NCBI GenBank assembly: GCA_035222895.1 | Contig: JAVYIG010005330.1 | Location: 1 to 64,000 of the forward strand | Reading direction: 5' to 3' | Source of the DNA: Strongylocentrotus droebachiensis | Lineage: Eukaryota; Echinodermata; Echinoidea; Camarodonta; Strongylocentrotidae | Length of the DNA stretch: 64,000 nt | In this document: piece after piece, positions 22,741 to 36,800 of the stretch | Layout: every line of letters starts with the position of its first letter | Position numbering within the stretch: the stretch's first letter is position 1 | Notes under the pieces: model-generated | Database searches by the model: none | Seen by the model: the letters and a program-made list of their open reading frames with translations, nothing else | Told to the model about the DNA's origin: nothing | Made by a program: the position numbers and the translations under genes

Positions 22741-25500
22741 AGAGAGGCATTCTATGTGTATCATGTGTATATGATAAGCACGGAATAGGGTCCTCGAATC
22801 ATTTTAAAAATGAGGGAGGAGCAAGCTAATTAATTGAAAAATACAGTTAATTCCAAATTTTGAATTCTAAGGGCGACTGCCCTCTGACTCGTCACACCCT
22901 TCGGTTCGACGCCCATTTATATAAAGTGTAGTCAGTATTTAAAATGAGACTTCATGATTATTAGATACGATGATGTATCATGCTCACCAAAAGAAAGCGG
23001 TTTTTTATTGTTCAAGTTGAAAGTGGGTGAAAATGAATGACTTGTGGTATCCATAACAACAGGATATTCGGACTATCAGTTTTATTGGCGTAACAGGAAA
23101 AAATCATACTAAGGGTTTGATTTGATTATCTTCCTCACCATAACGAACAAGAAAGTAAAAAAATAATGTCCATGCTCATGGATACTTTTCTTATTAGACG
23201 GGGATTATGTTTAAATCTGTTAATTAATAGGTCTACCTGTTCTACTGATAGCCTTCATAGTTTTGAGAGGGCAGGAGCGAGATTTTTTTAAATACTGTCC
23301 GACAAATGAATTATGGGAATGCTAAAACTAATGTTTAATTTTGGATGCATTCACATTATATTCGTGATAATTGAGCTCGGTATTTTTCGCACAGGAAAGG
23401 TACGCTTAGAATAACTCTCAACAAAGATATTACTTTCAACAAGAAAGATGACTGTGATAATGTACATAAAGTTGAACTGGATATGATTATCTTTGCCATT
23501 CACAACCCCTATTTTGGGGTTTGTATTGTTTTCTTCTTAATATCATTATTTTCATTATCATTGTCATGTTGTTGATGTTGTTGATGTTCCTGTTTTTCTC
23601 TGTTTTCTTCTTTTGGTTAACTTCATTTATTTATTCACATGTATATTTCTAATTGGTACTACACAATGGATTATGTTTTCTTTATTTTAGCGCGGCCGTT
23701 TTTATCGTCCGAATCCGGATTTCTTTTCATTTTTACGGTCAACTCGGATGATTGCAAGATCTCTTTTTTCAAAAAAAAATCTTTCTCATATCATTGATCC
23801 TTCTCACCTCCTCGATCCTCATCCGACTTTTCCCCCCATGATGATAATCAATATTCCTCTCATTTGCTAATCATTCTTTACACTTCCCTTCTCTGCAAAT
23901 TATTTTCTTTTCAAACTTCCACCAAAGTCAACTCTGGTTTGCCTTGACACTAAACGTTCGTCTCGAAGCCCGTGATCATTAAGGTGGTCCGTTTTGAGTT
24001 TCGTCGACGACAATGAAGACGATCGTTGACGTTGAAACCTGAGGACCCGCCAAGTCGTAAACACGTTCGAATCATGCAACCCGATGGCTCGAGTTTCTCT
24101 TGCTAATAAAACTGATGAGGACACAAAATGTTCGCCAGGTCCATGATCAAGTCAAAGTACATGGTGATTCAAAAAGAATTACCCATTTTTTCAGAAGTGG
24201 TAAAAAATTCGAATGGATTGATGCAAAAAAAAAATGGTTTTAAACAGGGTGACGAGATTGGGAACTACCTATAATGTTGTATACAATGTGTTATTATTAT
24301 TGTAGGATTTTCATCATGAGTAATTTTATAATTCGATCTCTCTTTATATACATGTCTTTCTTTTCTTAGTATGAATATTATTATATATATTATCTTTAGG
24401 GTTTTTAATTCGAACTAATCTTATGAAAACGAGACAAATGACGATGGCTTGTAGTATAAGAGGGTTTTTTTTATAATAGGGGGGCAATCACCCTTCCGTA
24501 GACAGCTGGTAAGCCTACGTAATCGTAGATTATACTTTTATTGACGCTATTTATGTGATGAGAAAAAAGGGTTAATTATTACAGAGCACTATACATAAAG
24601 CCAGCTTTGTTCATGGGAGCAGCCTAAACAAAATGTAACTTATGAGTTTCATAATTCATTTTCGATATTTGTCTTCAATTTTTTTAATATCCATTGTTTT
24701 GAGTGCCCATCCCTATTTCATTATCACTGGGGTGTTTTTTTTTTTTTGGGGGGGAGGGGGCTACGCCTTTGTTACAAAATAGCTAAGAGAAGGTGCCTTT
24801 TTACCGCTTTCATCTCTTAAGTGTCAATAATTTATGTAGGGAAGATCAGTAGCTTTGTTTTCGTTGTAAAAGAATAGTTGTAACAGCTACCAGTAGCAAC
24901 GTACGTTGCAGAAGTAGAAAGTAAATTATGAAATGAAGTGCATTTTTTTGTTTATCCACCTTGTACAAGCTTTCCAACATGAGATGATGTTTCTGGTGAT
25001 GGCTGTGAATAGCACTAGCGGACAAGAAGCAGGGGTGCTCGGATAGCATGGTAGAATGAAACTCTTTTTCGAACAAACAAACAGTCGTTCGCTAGCAATA
25101 AGCCGCCATGAAAAACCTTCATCCCGAACAAATAAACACCAAGAGGACGGTCCCCATCTTCTCCGTCGTTTTTCTTTATTTTATTTCTTCATTTCGAGTT
25201 GATAGAGATGTTGGTTGGATGGATGCTCTCCCTCTCTCCATCTCTCTACCTTCCACACGCCAGCTGGGAGGCAGAGAGGAGGGATGCGCGCCGTGAGAGG
25301 CATCCGAGATGGGAGTCGATAGTCTGTACCCCAATCCCTCTCAATACTAGTTTGTACTTTTGCGAAGACTCGTCGCTTTACCTCAACGAACGCCCTCTAT
25401 CCCATCTTATATTCTATTATTTCATTTTTAAAATAGATGCAAATTCATTCCAATTCCTCAATCCCTGACCATCAATGCAAATATAATCTGATTGAATAAT
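22741..25500. other. Intergenic DNA, no gene supported
   Basis: It contains a GC-richer patch at about 23690-24130, whose minus strand is open for 74 codons without a recognised family, and another at about 25240-25340. T and G runs lie at about 24730-24770. Confidence 0.35.
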
Positions 25501-25525
25501 CATCATTTTGATTGTCTTTGAATAG

Positions 25526-25701
25526 AGGTCTGGATTTTAAGACCAGGGATGAAGAGGGTGATGATGCTGACGGCGATCGGGAGACTGATGATGAGAAGCG
25601 AAGACGCCAAGAAATGATGAGGATTGACGAGCGAGTTGAGGAGAAGGAGCGAGCCATCCAGCTCAGCTCAGCTCGGCCTTTGAGGAGGTCGACCATTAGA
25701 C
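25526..25701 (+). CDS. Possible internal exon, charged peptide
   Basis: An acceptor-like TTGAATAG precedes, and a donor-like GACGA|GTGAGA follows, a 176-nt stretch open in one frame. The peptide is highly charged: an acidic first third (DEEGDDADGDRETDDEK), then a Glu/Arg-rich helix-prone part (RRRQEMMRIDERVEEKERA), then a basic Ser/Arg end (RPLRRSTIRR). The non-random charge pattern and GC-rich codons suggest real coding sequence. I recognise no family, and no partner exons were found nearby. A chance open frame is the alternative. Confidence 0.4.
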
Positions 25702-25999
25702 GAGTGAGATGCAGGAGGGCTTTGGTCTCGACTCCAAAAGTTGGAGTGAATTCTCATCCTATAAACTTAGATAATTATCATAGTGTCTTCTTTTGCATCA
25801 TTTCCACAAAGTTAGGATGTTGCAGGGTATAATTATGCTTTAATTTTCTTATGCAGCATCAAGTATCTATAACAACAAATTAATTTGATTTCCTATATTA
25901 GTCATTATTTGGGTTTAGTTCGATTTGTGCCCCTCCATCATAGTAAAAGTATAGCTACTACATGTATATGAATTATTATACATGTATCATACTAGTATC

Positions 26000-26207
26000 C
26001 CGTATGTAGCTGAGCCACCTTGATACGGCGCTAAAGCATTCAAGGAATTTCTTCCCATCGGATACTCATTTACTTCACATGGGTTGAGAGTGGTAAATGA
26101 AGATTAATGTCTTTCCCAACTTACCAAAGGACATTATTGCCGCGGTTGGACTCGAACGGCGAACCTTGTGATCCACATCCCGGTGACGTATCCCCTAGAC
26201 CACGACA
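26000..26207 (-). mobile_element. tRNA-derived SINE
   Basis: On the minus strand a tRNA-like head (26207 down to 26138) has a pairable 7-bp acceptor (TGTCGTG with CGCGGCA), a box A-like TGGTCTAGGGG and a box B-like GTTCGAGTCC. The anticodon and T stems are decayed, so it is not a working tRNA. A SINE-like body follows, with GTCCTTTGGTAAG and ACCACTCTCAACCCATGTG. The copy in the PSMD7 gene at 35331 has a related GTGCCCTTTGGTAAG body. Confidence 0.6.
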
Positions 26208-26989
26208 CATCATAATATGCGCAGTAAAAAGAGGTGTCGATTCCGGTTGAGCATGGATGCAGCCCTCTCCCCTGCTTCTCCATCTTAAAACCCCAATCAA
26301 TCACCCCCCCCCCCCCCAAAAAAAAGGGGACATATTGGGCAAATAGAGAAATGATTGCCCATTTTGCTGCTAAAGGTTACATCTTTCAAGAAAGTATATC
26401 ATTACCAACAAAAAAAAGCTATCACGAAGGTACTCAGTTAGTATACAAGTTGATCGAATACATATTGCATACGCACATTTTCGGGCGACAATTTATTTGT
26501 GACATCACGAACTACTTGCTTAATGACTTTGATTGATACCTTTTTCAATTTTAAATACCATAGCAAGCCAAAAATGGCCCAAACAGAAAGAAATATGAAG
26601 AAGACGAAGATAGAAGGAAGGTATATACCGTCAAGGTTTTTTAAATGTATACGTGCGTGCTAAAACTTACATTTTCCAAGAACGTATTCCATTACCAAGA
26701 CGGGATCTGTTTCGTGTTTCGATGAGGTGACGAACTTTTCTAAAAACCTTCCAAGTATTTTATTTTTTTGCCACTGCTTTTCTTTCAACTGCAAAAGAAA
26801 AATCCCAGAGATTTTCTTGGAGTAAAGCAACGAGCCCACACAACACGAAAGCGTCTCTGCATTGTATCACGGACTTGCCCAATATATCACAGTACTAATG
26901 CCTTGGGTCATGTATCTCAAGCAAAGGAGATTTTAATATGAAATTTAGAAGAGAAGAACCGTTACGTATACAATAGATTGGTGACAATT
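26208..26989. other. Intergenic DNA, no gene seen
   Basis: It contains a C run at about 26304-26317 followed by an A run. Two loosely similar segments (about 26360-26420 and 26655-26715) share ACATnTTnCAAGAAnGTAT and ATTACCAA. Confidence 0.35.
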
Positions 26990-27956
26990 TAGGTTTTCCC
27001 GCCCAATTTCATCAGAGTTGCATTCGACTTCATGAATAGGCGTTCAAGTTCGAACGGTTTTCATCAACTCTCTGCTCTCATGGTTCATTTTCATTCTTTG
27101 AGCATTTAATTTCATTTTATATCATTCCTTTTAAATTTTATTTCATTCAATTTAGAGAGAAATCTATTCAATTTAGTGCAGCTAAGTTGTCATTCAATTC
27201 CGCGCAAGCTGGATAGACGTTCAATTTTGTGCTTAATACCAATTTCAATTTCATATATATAGGCACACACCTTCGCACTTTGAACGTTCAAATTAAATCA
27301 ACATAAACAAGTTCTATAGTTCTATATATTTAATTTTTACCGCAATCTTTTCACGTCATATTTTTTTGTTCACTGTTTTTAATTATATAACTTAATTTTC
27401 ATTCTTAAAGTTTCATAATGTTTATTTTTATCATATTCTATATATTTCTTTTCTTTCTAATCTTTTCTTCCAGTTTCACTGTATTCCCTAGCAGTATGGA
27501 CATAACACTTACATAATGGTTATAAATCATAATTTGTTTACATGACGGTTTGTCAGATGAATGAGATATTTCACTATAAGGTAAAGGTCCCATTTCAAGG
27601 TACATAAAGTTTGCATAATTTATTCAAAGAGATGCAGATTGCAAAGAATATAAACAGTAACAAAAAAGACTGCCCAAATGCTGTAAATGCTTGCCTATTC
27701 GTAAATTTGAATACCCTAACGTTCATCAGGGCGGTGCAGGTGCGAAATTGAATGCATTTACTTGCATTTTTAATTTGAACGCGCTTTTTACACGTTTATG
27801 TGAGAAAATCATGAAATCGCATGCTTATACAATTAAATTGAATAAACTAATTAATTTTTTAATGTTGATCTCGGTGATCATTCAAATTCGCTCGAAATTG
27901 AATGATCGCATCGTTAAATCGGATGCAACTCTGATGAAATTGGGCGGGAAAACCTA
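26990..27956. mobile_element. 967-bp non-autonomous DNA transposon with inverted ends
   Basis: The left end begins TAGGTTTTCCCGCCCAATTT. The right end is its inverted form, GGGCGGGAAAACCTA; the arms match for roughly 37 bp with one mismatch. Both flanks of the interior carry many ATTCAATTT or AAATTGAAT words in inverted orientation, a subterminal repeat pattern. The interior is very AT-rich and has no transposase frame. The superfamily is not assigned. Confidence 0.7.
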
Positions 27957-28690
27957 TATATATATATAATTACATATAATATACACTGATGTCAAAAATA
28001 AAACGCTACAGGCTGAACTTCTTACAGAAATGATTTCTCCTATCTCTTACAATAATCATTGCAGCCTTCCCGCTATCCTAACCCGTGAAAGAACATCAGG
28101 CTATCAATGCAAAACGAAAATGATTAAGTATAGGTACATTATATACATCTTTTTTTTTACATGACTATTAAATTGGAATTACTCCCAGGAAACCTAACTT
28201 TCAACATGCTGGTCACCAAAGTCAGGGTTCAATTATGAGGACATCGGAAAGCAAAATAAAACAAATCAAAATAAAAAAATTGTGATAGTCACACTGTCGA
28301 GAGAGCGTATATACGATAAGCAAGAGATAGTATGGATAAGGAATGGCTTTTATCAATGGAATAATACTGATGGACGGTCGTGCTGTATGAAAGATAAAGA
28401 TGAGAGAAAAAGATGAGAGATGGCTATGGGAACAGGAGGAATGTAGAAATGCGCAAAATAGAATCGAAATGGTTTTGTTGCGTGATACGGAAGGCCACTT
28501 GAACACGAAGACCCTTCGATGGTTTGGCAACCATAATAAGTTCGGGAGAGGTCTAAAATGTTGGCATAAAAATGTCGTTTTAATGTCAGCTTCTTTCAAA
28601 ATAAACACGTCATTGTGTCGGCTCTGATTGAACCTGGCATCGTGTTGGATATAAAATGGTGAGTAACATTTTGAAGATATACTAACATCG
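27957..28690. other. Intergenic DNA, no gene seen
   Basis: The minus strand has a 128-codon open frame (28222-28608), but it has no splice context, domain or coding-like composition. It is treated as chance. Confidence 0.4.
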
Positions 28691-28776
28691 ATTTGATCAC
28701 ATGGTTCTTCTCTCTGTTCCGCATCTGTTTACCCCCCTACCCCTTAATTCTCTATCTCTATCTCTTTTTTTCTATG

Positions 28777-28779
<3 letters not shown>

Positions 28780-28820
<41 letters not shown>

Positions 28821-28957
28821 CCTCTCCTTACTCATCCATTTCGCCCTCTTTTCTCCCACCCGACCCCCCTCTCTCTCTCTATCTCTCTGAATAAAAACGA
28901 TTTTTATTTGTTTTGCCCCCTTTCTCTCTCTATATTATATCTCTATGTCTGACTCTT

Positions 28958-28996
<39 letters not shown>

Positions 28997-29064
28997 GAAT
29001 AAAAACGAATTTTATTTTTTCTGCCCCCCTCTCTCTCTATAATATATCTCTATGTCTGACTCTT

Positions 29065-29098
<34 letters not shown>
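28780..29098. repeat. Compound (CT)n repeat with a period of about 108 bp
   Basis: CT runs alternate with a shared spacer: TCTGAATAAAAACGA occurs at about 28886 and 28995, and GACTCTTTCTTTCTCTC at about 28951 and 29058. This indicates a tandem duplication of a microsatellite-bearing unit. Confidence 0.8.
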
Positions 29099-29099
<1 letters not shown>

Positions 29100-29101
<2 letters not shown>

Positions 29102-30870
29102 GTAAATGCGTTGTCAAATAGTGTTACTGTGTAAGATGATGCAGTTACCAATAAATATTTGATCTATTTCACCTATATATTCATCGTCATCAAGAAAACT
29201 TCTATCTTTGCCATATTGTTATTTATATGTTCATGAAATAAAAGAAGAAAAAAAGAATATGATGGTCATGTAAGGTTGCTGGCCATAATTCTTTCTTAAA
29301 GCTTTTAACAAATTTCCCTTCGACCTACTCTCGCTTTCACTCGAACACAACACTATAAAAGCTTCCATGTTTTTTAAGAATTCGGTGAAAATGTTCGAAA
29401 TGAAAGATTTATGAGACTCTGGCGGTCACGGGTAATTAGGATGAACCACCACAACGTGGGCGAAAACACGCCCTCTTTCCATTGTGACGTTTAATTGAGC
29501 GTCGATGGAAGCCAACAAGGTGGACTCTAACTTCGAAGTCCACGTCAATAATAAAACCACACAGATTTGTGACATTTGTTTAGAGAAGGCTTACTCGACC
29601 TTTAACATTATTAAAAACAAAAAATAGATCGCAATAACCAAACACACGATGATATAATAGGCCTATTTTTCAAGCATGCTTACTTAGTTTCACATACTTT
29701 ATCAATATTTCTTCCAATGCGCTCGAATTGTACATTACTAAATATCGTAAACCAATCAAAGAATAGGCAATGTATAATAATTGTTCTAAATAACCATAAT
29801 TATACAGTGATCTGAGAATTGACCACTGAACTAGTTAGCTTTTTCAGTGAAACTGGTTGATGACAAAGCTATGGCGCCATCTAGTGACAAGAGGTGGGCA
29901 TTGACATCTGAGTTTGATCACTGATTTCGCTGAACATGATTGTTTCCACTGACAAATCCACAAACAGTTAAAAATGGGGATGGTGGTTAGTGGGATTTCT
30001 TTCTGAAGGGGGAGGGGGCCCATAATGGATACGCCACCGATTTTACTCATTATATGGTTACCCTTTATGAAACTATACAATTCCTCTTTTTCAAAAGATA
30101 TGATGGCTAGGCATAGCCATTATGAGTTGTAAGAAAGTACGTTCATGTCATTATAGAAGCAGGGATGTGTTTTGATAGAAGAATACAATTGTAACACGAA
30201 AGCTATCCTATGCTAACAAAAGACGAGACGAATCATTAGCTCTGCATACCTTTTAGACATTATAAGGTGGTGATATATAAATACATACAAATTTGCGGAA
30301 AGGATGCTATCAATTTGTTGTATTTTCTATTCTATCCATTGTATTTTTATTGATTTTTTAGGGCGGCAACTTCATAAGCCCTCCCCCATTCAGTAAAACA
30401 GTGAAATACAGAAAAGCCAAGTTAATTGTAAACTGAAACGATAGGTTTTTAACTGAAATTATACGGATAAAACAGTGACGAAATGTTTAAAGAAACGTTT
30501 CCTGTGCCAATTTTACATTTCTCTATATTTTTAAACTTTCAAGGGATCGGAGTTTTCTACTGTGATCTCTTTCTTGGTACAATATTACTATAATCTTTTT
30601 CTTGGTACAGTATTATAATCTTTTTGAATTAAATGAATAAAGTACTGTTATCTTTTTCTTGGTACTATATGATCTTTTTGAATGAAATAAATAAAGAACA
30701 TGTTCGACCCGCGGCCCCCGTTCAACTTTGTTTTATAGCGCCATCTATGTTTAAATTTTGTCAGCTGTTTTATTGTCGATTCATTTCAACTTGCTTCCCA
30801 GACGTCAGACCCACACGTGCAAAAATCAGTGTGTGAAAAATTGGCATTGTAAACCGTCACTAAAATAGCT
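29100..30870. other. Intergenic DNA upstream of PSMD7
   Basis: No exon is supported. A complex, repeat-free stretch at about 29390-29570 is a weak regulatory candidate. CTCF-like words are listed separately. Confidence 0.35.
29871..29890 (-). promoter_or_regulatory. CTCF-like site
   Basis: On the minus strand TCACTAGATGGCGCC closely follows the bilaterian CTCF core (CACTAGRKGGCGC type). A shorter relative, ATAGATGGCGC, lies at about 30737-30748, roughly 130 bp upstream of the PSMD7 start codon. Confidence 0.3.
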
Positions 30871-30877
30871 ATTAATA

Positions 30878-33800
30878 ATGTCTGCGCCGACAATTGAAAT
30901 AAAGAAAGTGGTTGTTCATCCACTAGTGCTTCTAAGCGTCGTTGATCATTTCAACAGGATACGAAATCAAAGAAGAGTCGTCGGCGTTTTGCTGGGATCG
31001 TGGAGACAGGGAGTGTGTGACATTGCAAATTGTTTCGCAGGTAAACAATCACATCAAATAATTTTGTTAAGAACTCACAAATGATGGTATTTGCATTTAA
31101 TATGTCTATTGTTATTGTAGTTCAATGTAATATTCACTAATATTTTAACGAACTGTCTTTTTAAGTTTCTTGAGTAACATTATTTCTATCAAAATAAAAA
31201 TGTTTTTTTCTTCGTTTCTTGACTTGAGATGAGAGATGAAAATGATGAAAGAGAGCGAGTCTGACAAACGCTTGACAAAGCTGACTTGACATAGATCTAC
31301 CTGAGTTTCATTTGGACAGTAGTAAAGTAGTAGTAGGTGCTAACTAATTGCATATGCCCAATTCCAGGGCGCTTTAATATTCCATGTTTAGTAACGACTA
31401 ACGTTACATTTTTAAGGGTCATCTTTGATTGGACATTGTAGATCTAGATCTACGCCTTATTGAAATAATATTTCTTTGGTTATATTCTACGCTTCATCCT
31501 TTGTTTTGGTATGAAATATCTATCATTTAATCCTTTTTATTTTAAGTGATACTTAATAGATCTAATGTTGGTTGGTCACGTTACAGTTAGTAGCGTACCA
31601 ACTGCTGGCTTGGAAAATCTTTTTTTTTAATTGGGTTTTAACATCTTTTAGTTTTGCTAAGCTTTTCTATTGTTTCGATGTCTAGAAATGCAGTTCATAA
31701 TTTAATTCATCGACTCGGTGCATTTTCATCTGAAATACAATTTCAACAATGTACATAAATGCTTAAAGTAAGATTTTATGCATAATTGATTTTGTGTAGT
31801 CCCGAATATAATAATTCATGTACAGTTTCAGATTATCCACGAAAGGGGCATGCAATGATAAAATCAATGATGGAAAGTAGAAAATGATCCCACTATTCTA
31901 TCTCGGAACATAATCCTAATTTCAAATTTTCAACCATCTTGGGTATAATTCAACGATGGAAAAAAAATTATTTTAATATTGTCTGTCACGTCTCATAATT
32001 TGTGGAATTGTCATTAAAATTATCCATCCAAGTTAGATAAACCTTAATTAGATATGGATTAAAAGGCTCCATGTAAGATTAGAAGTTGAACAGAAAGAAC
32101 CACACCCTTGCATTGCATCCCAAGAAATGGACATTGAAGCTTGACGTTTCAAAGTATTTTGCGATTTGGTGAATGTGTGGTTTTTGCCCACCAAGTGTTA
32201 ATATGCACTGGTTTGTACAAAGTTTAAAAAAATTGTTTTTATTAATATTTGCAAAGTCCACAGAGATGGCAAGAATTTTTCAAGCATAGACACCCAAAAG
32301 TGCCAATACAATTACATGTATATAGAGGGAATGGACAGTTCACCAACTTTTTCTATAATACCATCATCTGAAGGAGGGGGGGGGGGGGGGAGACAAATTT
32401 GCCAATTTAGACTTGCTCACATAAATATTGTTAAAGTGGTCTTGAGTCAGAGTCTGAGCATGTAACCTGCACAAAATCTATGAAATATTTGAATTAACCA
32501 TGAATCCAACATTGTGAGTAGATCGAAAAGCTAGTCTTGTATGACGACAAATCAACAAATGTACAATTTGAAATGTTAAGAATAGTCTACATGTAGTGGC
32601 ATAAACCATTTTTAACTCTGTCTCTCTTTATCTTCCCCACTCTCTCTCTCTCTCTCTCTCAGTTCCATTCGACGAAGATGACAAAGATACTTCTGTGTGG
32701 TTCTTGGATCATGATTACCTGGAGAACATGCACACGATGTTCAAGAAAGTCAATGGTAAGCTGACAATCACTTAAGGATTCAGGGATTTTACAAAAGCTA
32801 AATCAAATCAGATTTTCCACTTCTAATTGGATAAACTAAACATTTAATTTTTCTATTAATGCTATGCACAGTGTCATCCAACAGAAATGAGAATGATACA
32901 ATAAAAACTTGTTGAAACAAAAATATATTATAATTTTTTTTTTAAATCTCAAGTTTAGTCTTGGTAGTCTTTCATGGTACATGTAGCTAACGGTTGCCTC
33001 ACATGGTGAGGCTTGAATCTTGAACCTTGAAATAGTAGTCCCTTTCAGCAGCTCCTAGAAGCTATCCTCAAGGGGATGATAGGCTTGCAGCAATATCAGG
33101 TGGGAAATGGATTGACAGATGGTGGGCTTCTTTACCAACAGAAAATATACGTTTAAGAAAAGGAATGGGAAAAAATGAAAAGAATTACTTGTAGGTGTAC
33201 ATTTCGACATTAAAGTAGTATCAGCATTTCTTCATGAAGGTAGCATCACTATCAAACATTGATGAAACTATTACCGGTACCTAATCATATAGATACTTGT
33301 ACATGTAGGGCAGCCCACACGTTGCAGGCATGGTAGTTGTCATACTCCCATCCAATCCACCCTTTGAAATGAGAACACTTGAAGCAATTATAATAAGAGG
33401 CTACAACGTCATCATCATAGCTGTTGAATTGTGGATTCGTAATAAGTTTGTTGAATTTTTTCTTCATGTCCTCCCATCTAGCAAGGGAAAAGATTGTAGG
33501 ATGGTACCATACAGGGCCCAAGCTTCATCAGAATGACATCGCAATCAATGAACTCATCAGAAAATACTGCCCGAACTCTGTAAGTGTGTATCTCCGTACT
33601 CTGGTAAAGTAGTCATTTGTCATCTAAGACAGAACCATAAACATTGTTCATATACAACAGTGTGTGATACATTAATTGGCTTGCGTTGCTTCAAGGATAG
33701 AGTGATGGTTGTTTCAATAATACATGTATAAAGAAGTACGGTACATGTACCTCCGATTTGACGTTTTTACGAAAATCGGCCTTTTGTAGCAATGATGTGC

Positions 33801-36800
33801 ACAATTTGTGTCATTAATGTATCAAACAATAATTGTGATCATGAATCTTACACTCTGAAATTATCAGTATAATGACAATACATGAAATTGTTAGTTTAAC
33901 CTAATTTGCTTCAAACAGCCAATTTTTGCATAGAATTAAGAATATAAAGTTTATTTTAAGAGGAGGAAATAATTGCAGACAACTCTAACATCAATGAGTT
34001 ATTTATTGGCTGTAATGCTGTATATATGGCTTTATAAATCCAACATTGTTTTGTTTTCAAACTCTGATGAAATGTTAATTATATGTTTTTCTGTATTTGT
34101 TCCCTGATAGGTATTATGTATCATAGATGCAAAACCTAAGGAAATTGGATTACCTACAGAGGCTTACTATTCCATAGAAGAAGTACATGATGTGAGTACA
34201 TTACCAATCTTAACTATTGTTAATCATGTTACATATTCATGGTTATGTACAATGCACATAGGCATTCAGATGAGTTGGTAAATGGGAGATTCAATAAACC
34301 ATCATAGTCATGGGTAAATCTTAGTTGGTTTTTGTTAATATTTTCCTGCTTTGAGTGATTGGGTGATGCTTGAGGTTAGAGGGATAATAATGCCAAACAG
34401 CTAGAACCCCTTCTACTTTTAATAGTACCGTACACTCTTACACTCATACATATTTTGTATTTTGTTCCTTTACTCAAGGGACAAATTTAGAGACATATAA
34501 TTTGTCTGTTTGAAGCCAGAAGGGCATTAACTTTAACTTACATGTATATTCATTTTACACGTTGTTAACTCTCTTCTGACTACGCACAGAGGAATTATAC
34601 TCTATTCTAAATGTCTAATACCGTAGTCGCTTGTCATATCATCTGGACTACAAATTACAATGTACATGTACATGACTAGTTTGGGGTATGTTATTATATT
34701 TTTCTCATTTTTTAAATTTATTTAAGTCTGTATTAATGCCTAGAAGTTGTACGCTTAAATATTGTCAGTGAGCATAAGATTCTTCCTATTTTTCTGCGAA
34801 CTAATCAACGAAGCTGAACTCAACATTGATCTTCATGAATTGTTTATATTTCTCAATCAAATTTGTGGAAATGGAAAAAAAAATACAATTGTTAACAATC
34901 AAAGAGAGTTGATTGTAAATGTAATTTGTTCTTTGTGGAGTGTTCTTCAGATTCAGTTCCAATGTAAAGTTGGGCTGGAAAGCCATTATAACAGAATTCA
35001 TCCACCATTTTGTTACTATAAAAGATAATGAGAGGGGGACAAAATTATCCTCATTATTTAAATTTTCTGTAATTTTCATAAGACAGAACACAAAGGACAA
35101 GGTCTTGGAACATATCAGTTTCATGAATGGATAAAAAATAACATGGGTAGAAGATGTGTAGAAGATGTGTATTTAACCTGGTCTTGTTCATCTAATTTCT
35201 ATCATATTATTTAAGGATGGAACACCAACATGTAAGACGTTTGAACACATCCCAAGTGAGATGGGTGCAGAGGAGGCAGAAGAAGTAGGAGTAGAACATC
35301 TACTTAGGTAAGAAATTGTTCAGAAAATTAAAGGCGCGATGGCTCAGTGGTAGAGCAGTGGTCTTGTAACCAGGAGGTCCGGGTTCAAAACCAAATCGAT
35401 GCACCAGTGCCCTTTGGTAAGGCATTTATCCTCAATACCAATTCCCTCAGAGAAAGGCTTAAAGTCGTTGATCAAAACATTTAATGGACTTTGAATTACA
35501 TACTTTTCATCATGTCAATCAGATTTGTTATTTTTGTGAAATTACATGCAGAAGCTCAGTGCCAGTATCTGCTAAACAATACTGATGATTTAATTGTTGG
35601 TACATGACAAAGGAATGAATGACAACATATTGTCATGTAATGCCCAACTGAAATATGTAGAAATGAACAATACATGTAGGGGTACCTCTTCAAAATGTTA
35701 CATGAAGATATCTATTTTTCAATATTACTCACAATTTCCTTGGCATTAGTTTATGTGTATAATGGCTGTGCCTCAGAGTTTCACATCTATTATCTCTACC
35801 GGTATTCTGTTTCTCATTCTTTAGAGATATTAAAGACACAAGTGTAGGAACGTTATCACAGAGGATCACCGCCCAGCTGTTAGGTTTGAAGGGGCTGCAA
35901 TCCCAGATTCAACACATTAGTGGTTACTTACAGAAGGTAGCAGCAGGAGAGTTACCCATCAACCATACCATCATTTATCAATTACAGGTCAGTAGTATAC
36001 AGTAGGCTTGCGGGTGCACCATGTGAGAGAGAGGGAGGATTGAGGAGTCCTGAAAAGGACTCTCAATAATCTTTCTTGAGGGTTTAGTATAGTCTTGGAA
36101 AAGACTGTTAGTTATCTTTCTTAGCTAATATAGTTCTAAGGAGAACTATAGCGCTTGGAAAGGATGAGTGGCGGGACGTTTCAAACAGGTTGACTATCCG
36201 TCGTCAGTAGTAGTAGTTCTTCATGGATCTAAAGATAATATGTAGGATCGCTTGGACAAACAGGCTGTACCTTGTAATCATGAAAATCTGTGATATCGGT
36301 AGCCTGTAAGTACTGAATTTAGAATAAGATGTTTAGTCTATTGCATGAATCTACTTTGCAATGGTTGGGTTAGGTAGTTACAGTAGCAATGTTAACCTGT
36401 TGACAACTGAATTGTCTCATTGCCATAGGTTTAATACAGGGGCTACCGGTTCTAGTAGGCAATGTGTTAACACTTGTCTACAGCCCTGATCATTAAAACC
36501 ATGTGCCAAAGAGTTTGTGTCTGCGGAATCATGAATATTTGCCCAGTTTTCTTTTGTAAAATAATTGTGGTACTTTTGGCTTCTAGATCTTATCACCTTT
36601 CCTTTGATATCATCCTTGTTGATGCTTTTTTCAAAACTTGTCTGCATTGCCAATTGTCAGAAATGGTAATAATCTTTGGATGTATTGTTCACATGCTTAA
36701 ATGGCTTTGATTATGTTCTTTTTCGTCATGGTGATTGTACAATATCACAAAGACACAAATTCTTATAATTCTTTGCATTAACAACTCTCTGGCAGTACAG

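Noticed and set aside
26138-26207. tRNA-like sequence considered as a tRNA gene
   Set aside because: Acceptor pairing and box B-like words exist, but the anticodon and T stems do not fold; a SINE body follows.
28222-28608. 128-codon minus-strand open frame
   Set aside because: Same reasons; the Phe/Ile/Leu-rich composition is that of AT-rich non-coding DNA.
35331-35405. tRNA-Thr-like sequence considered as a tRNA gene
   Set aside because: Box A and the anticodon arm are good, but there is no 3' acceptor match and a SINE body follows.
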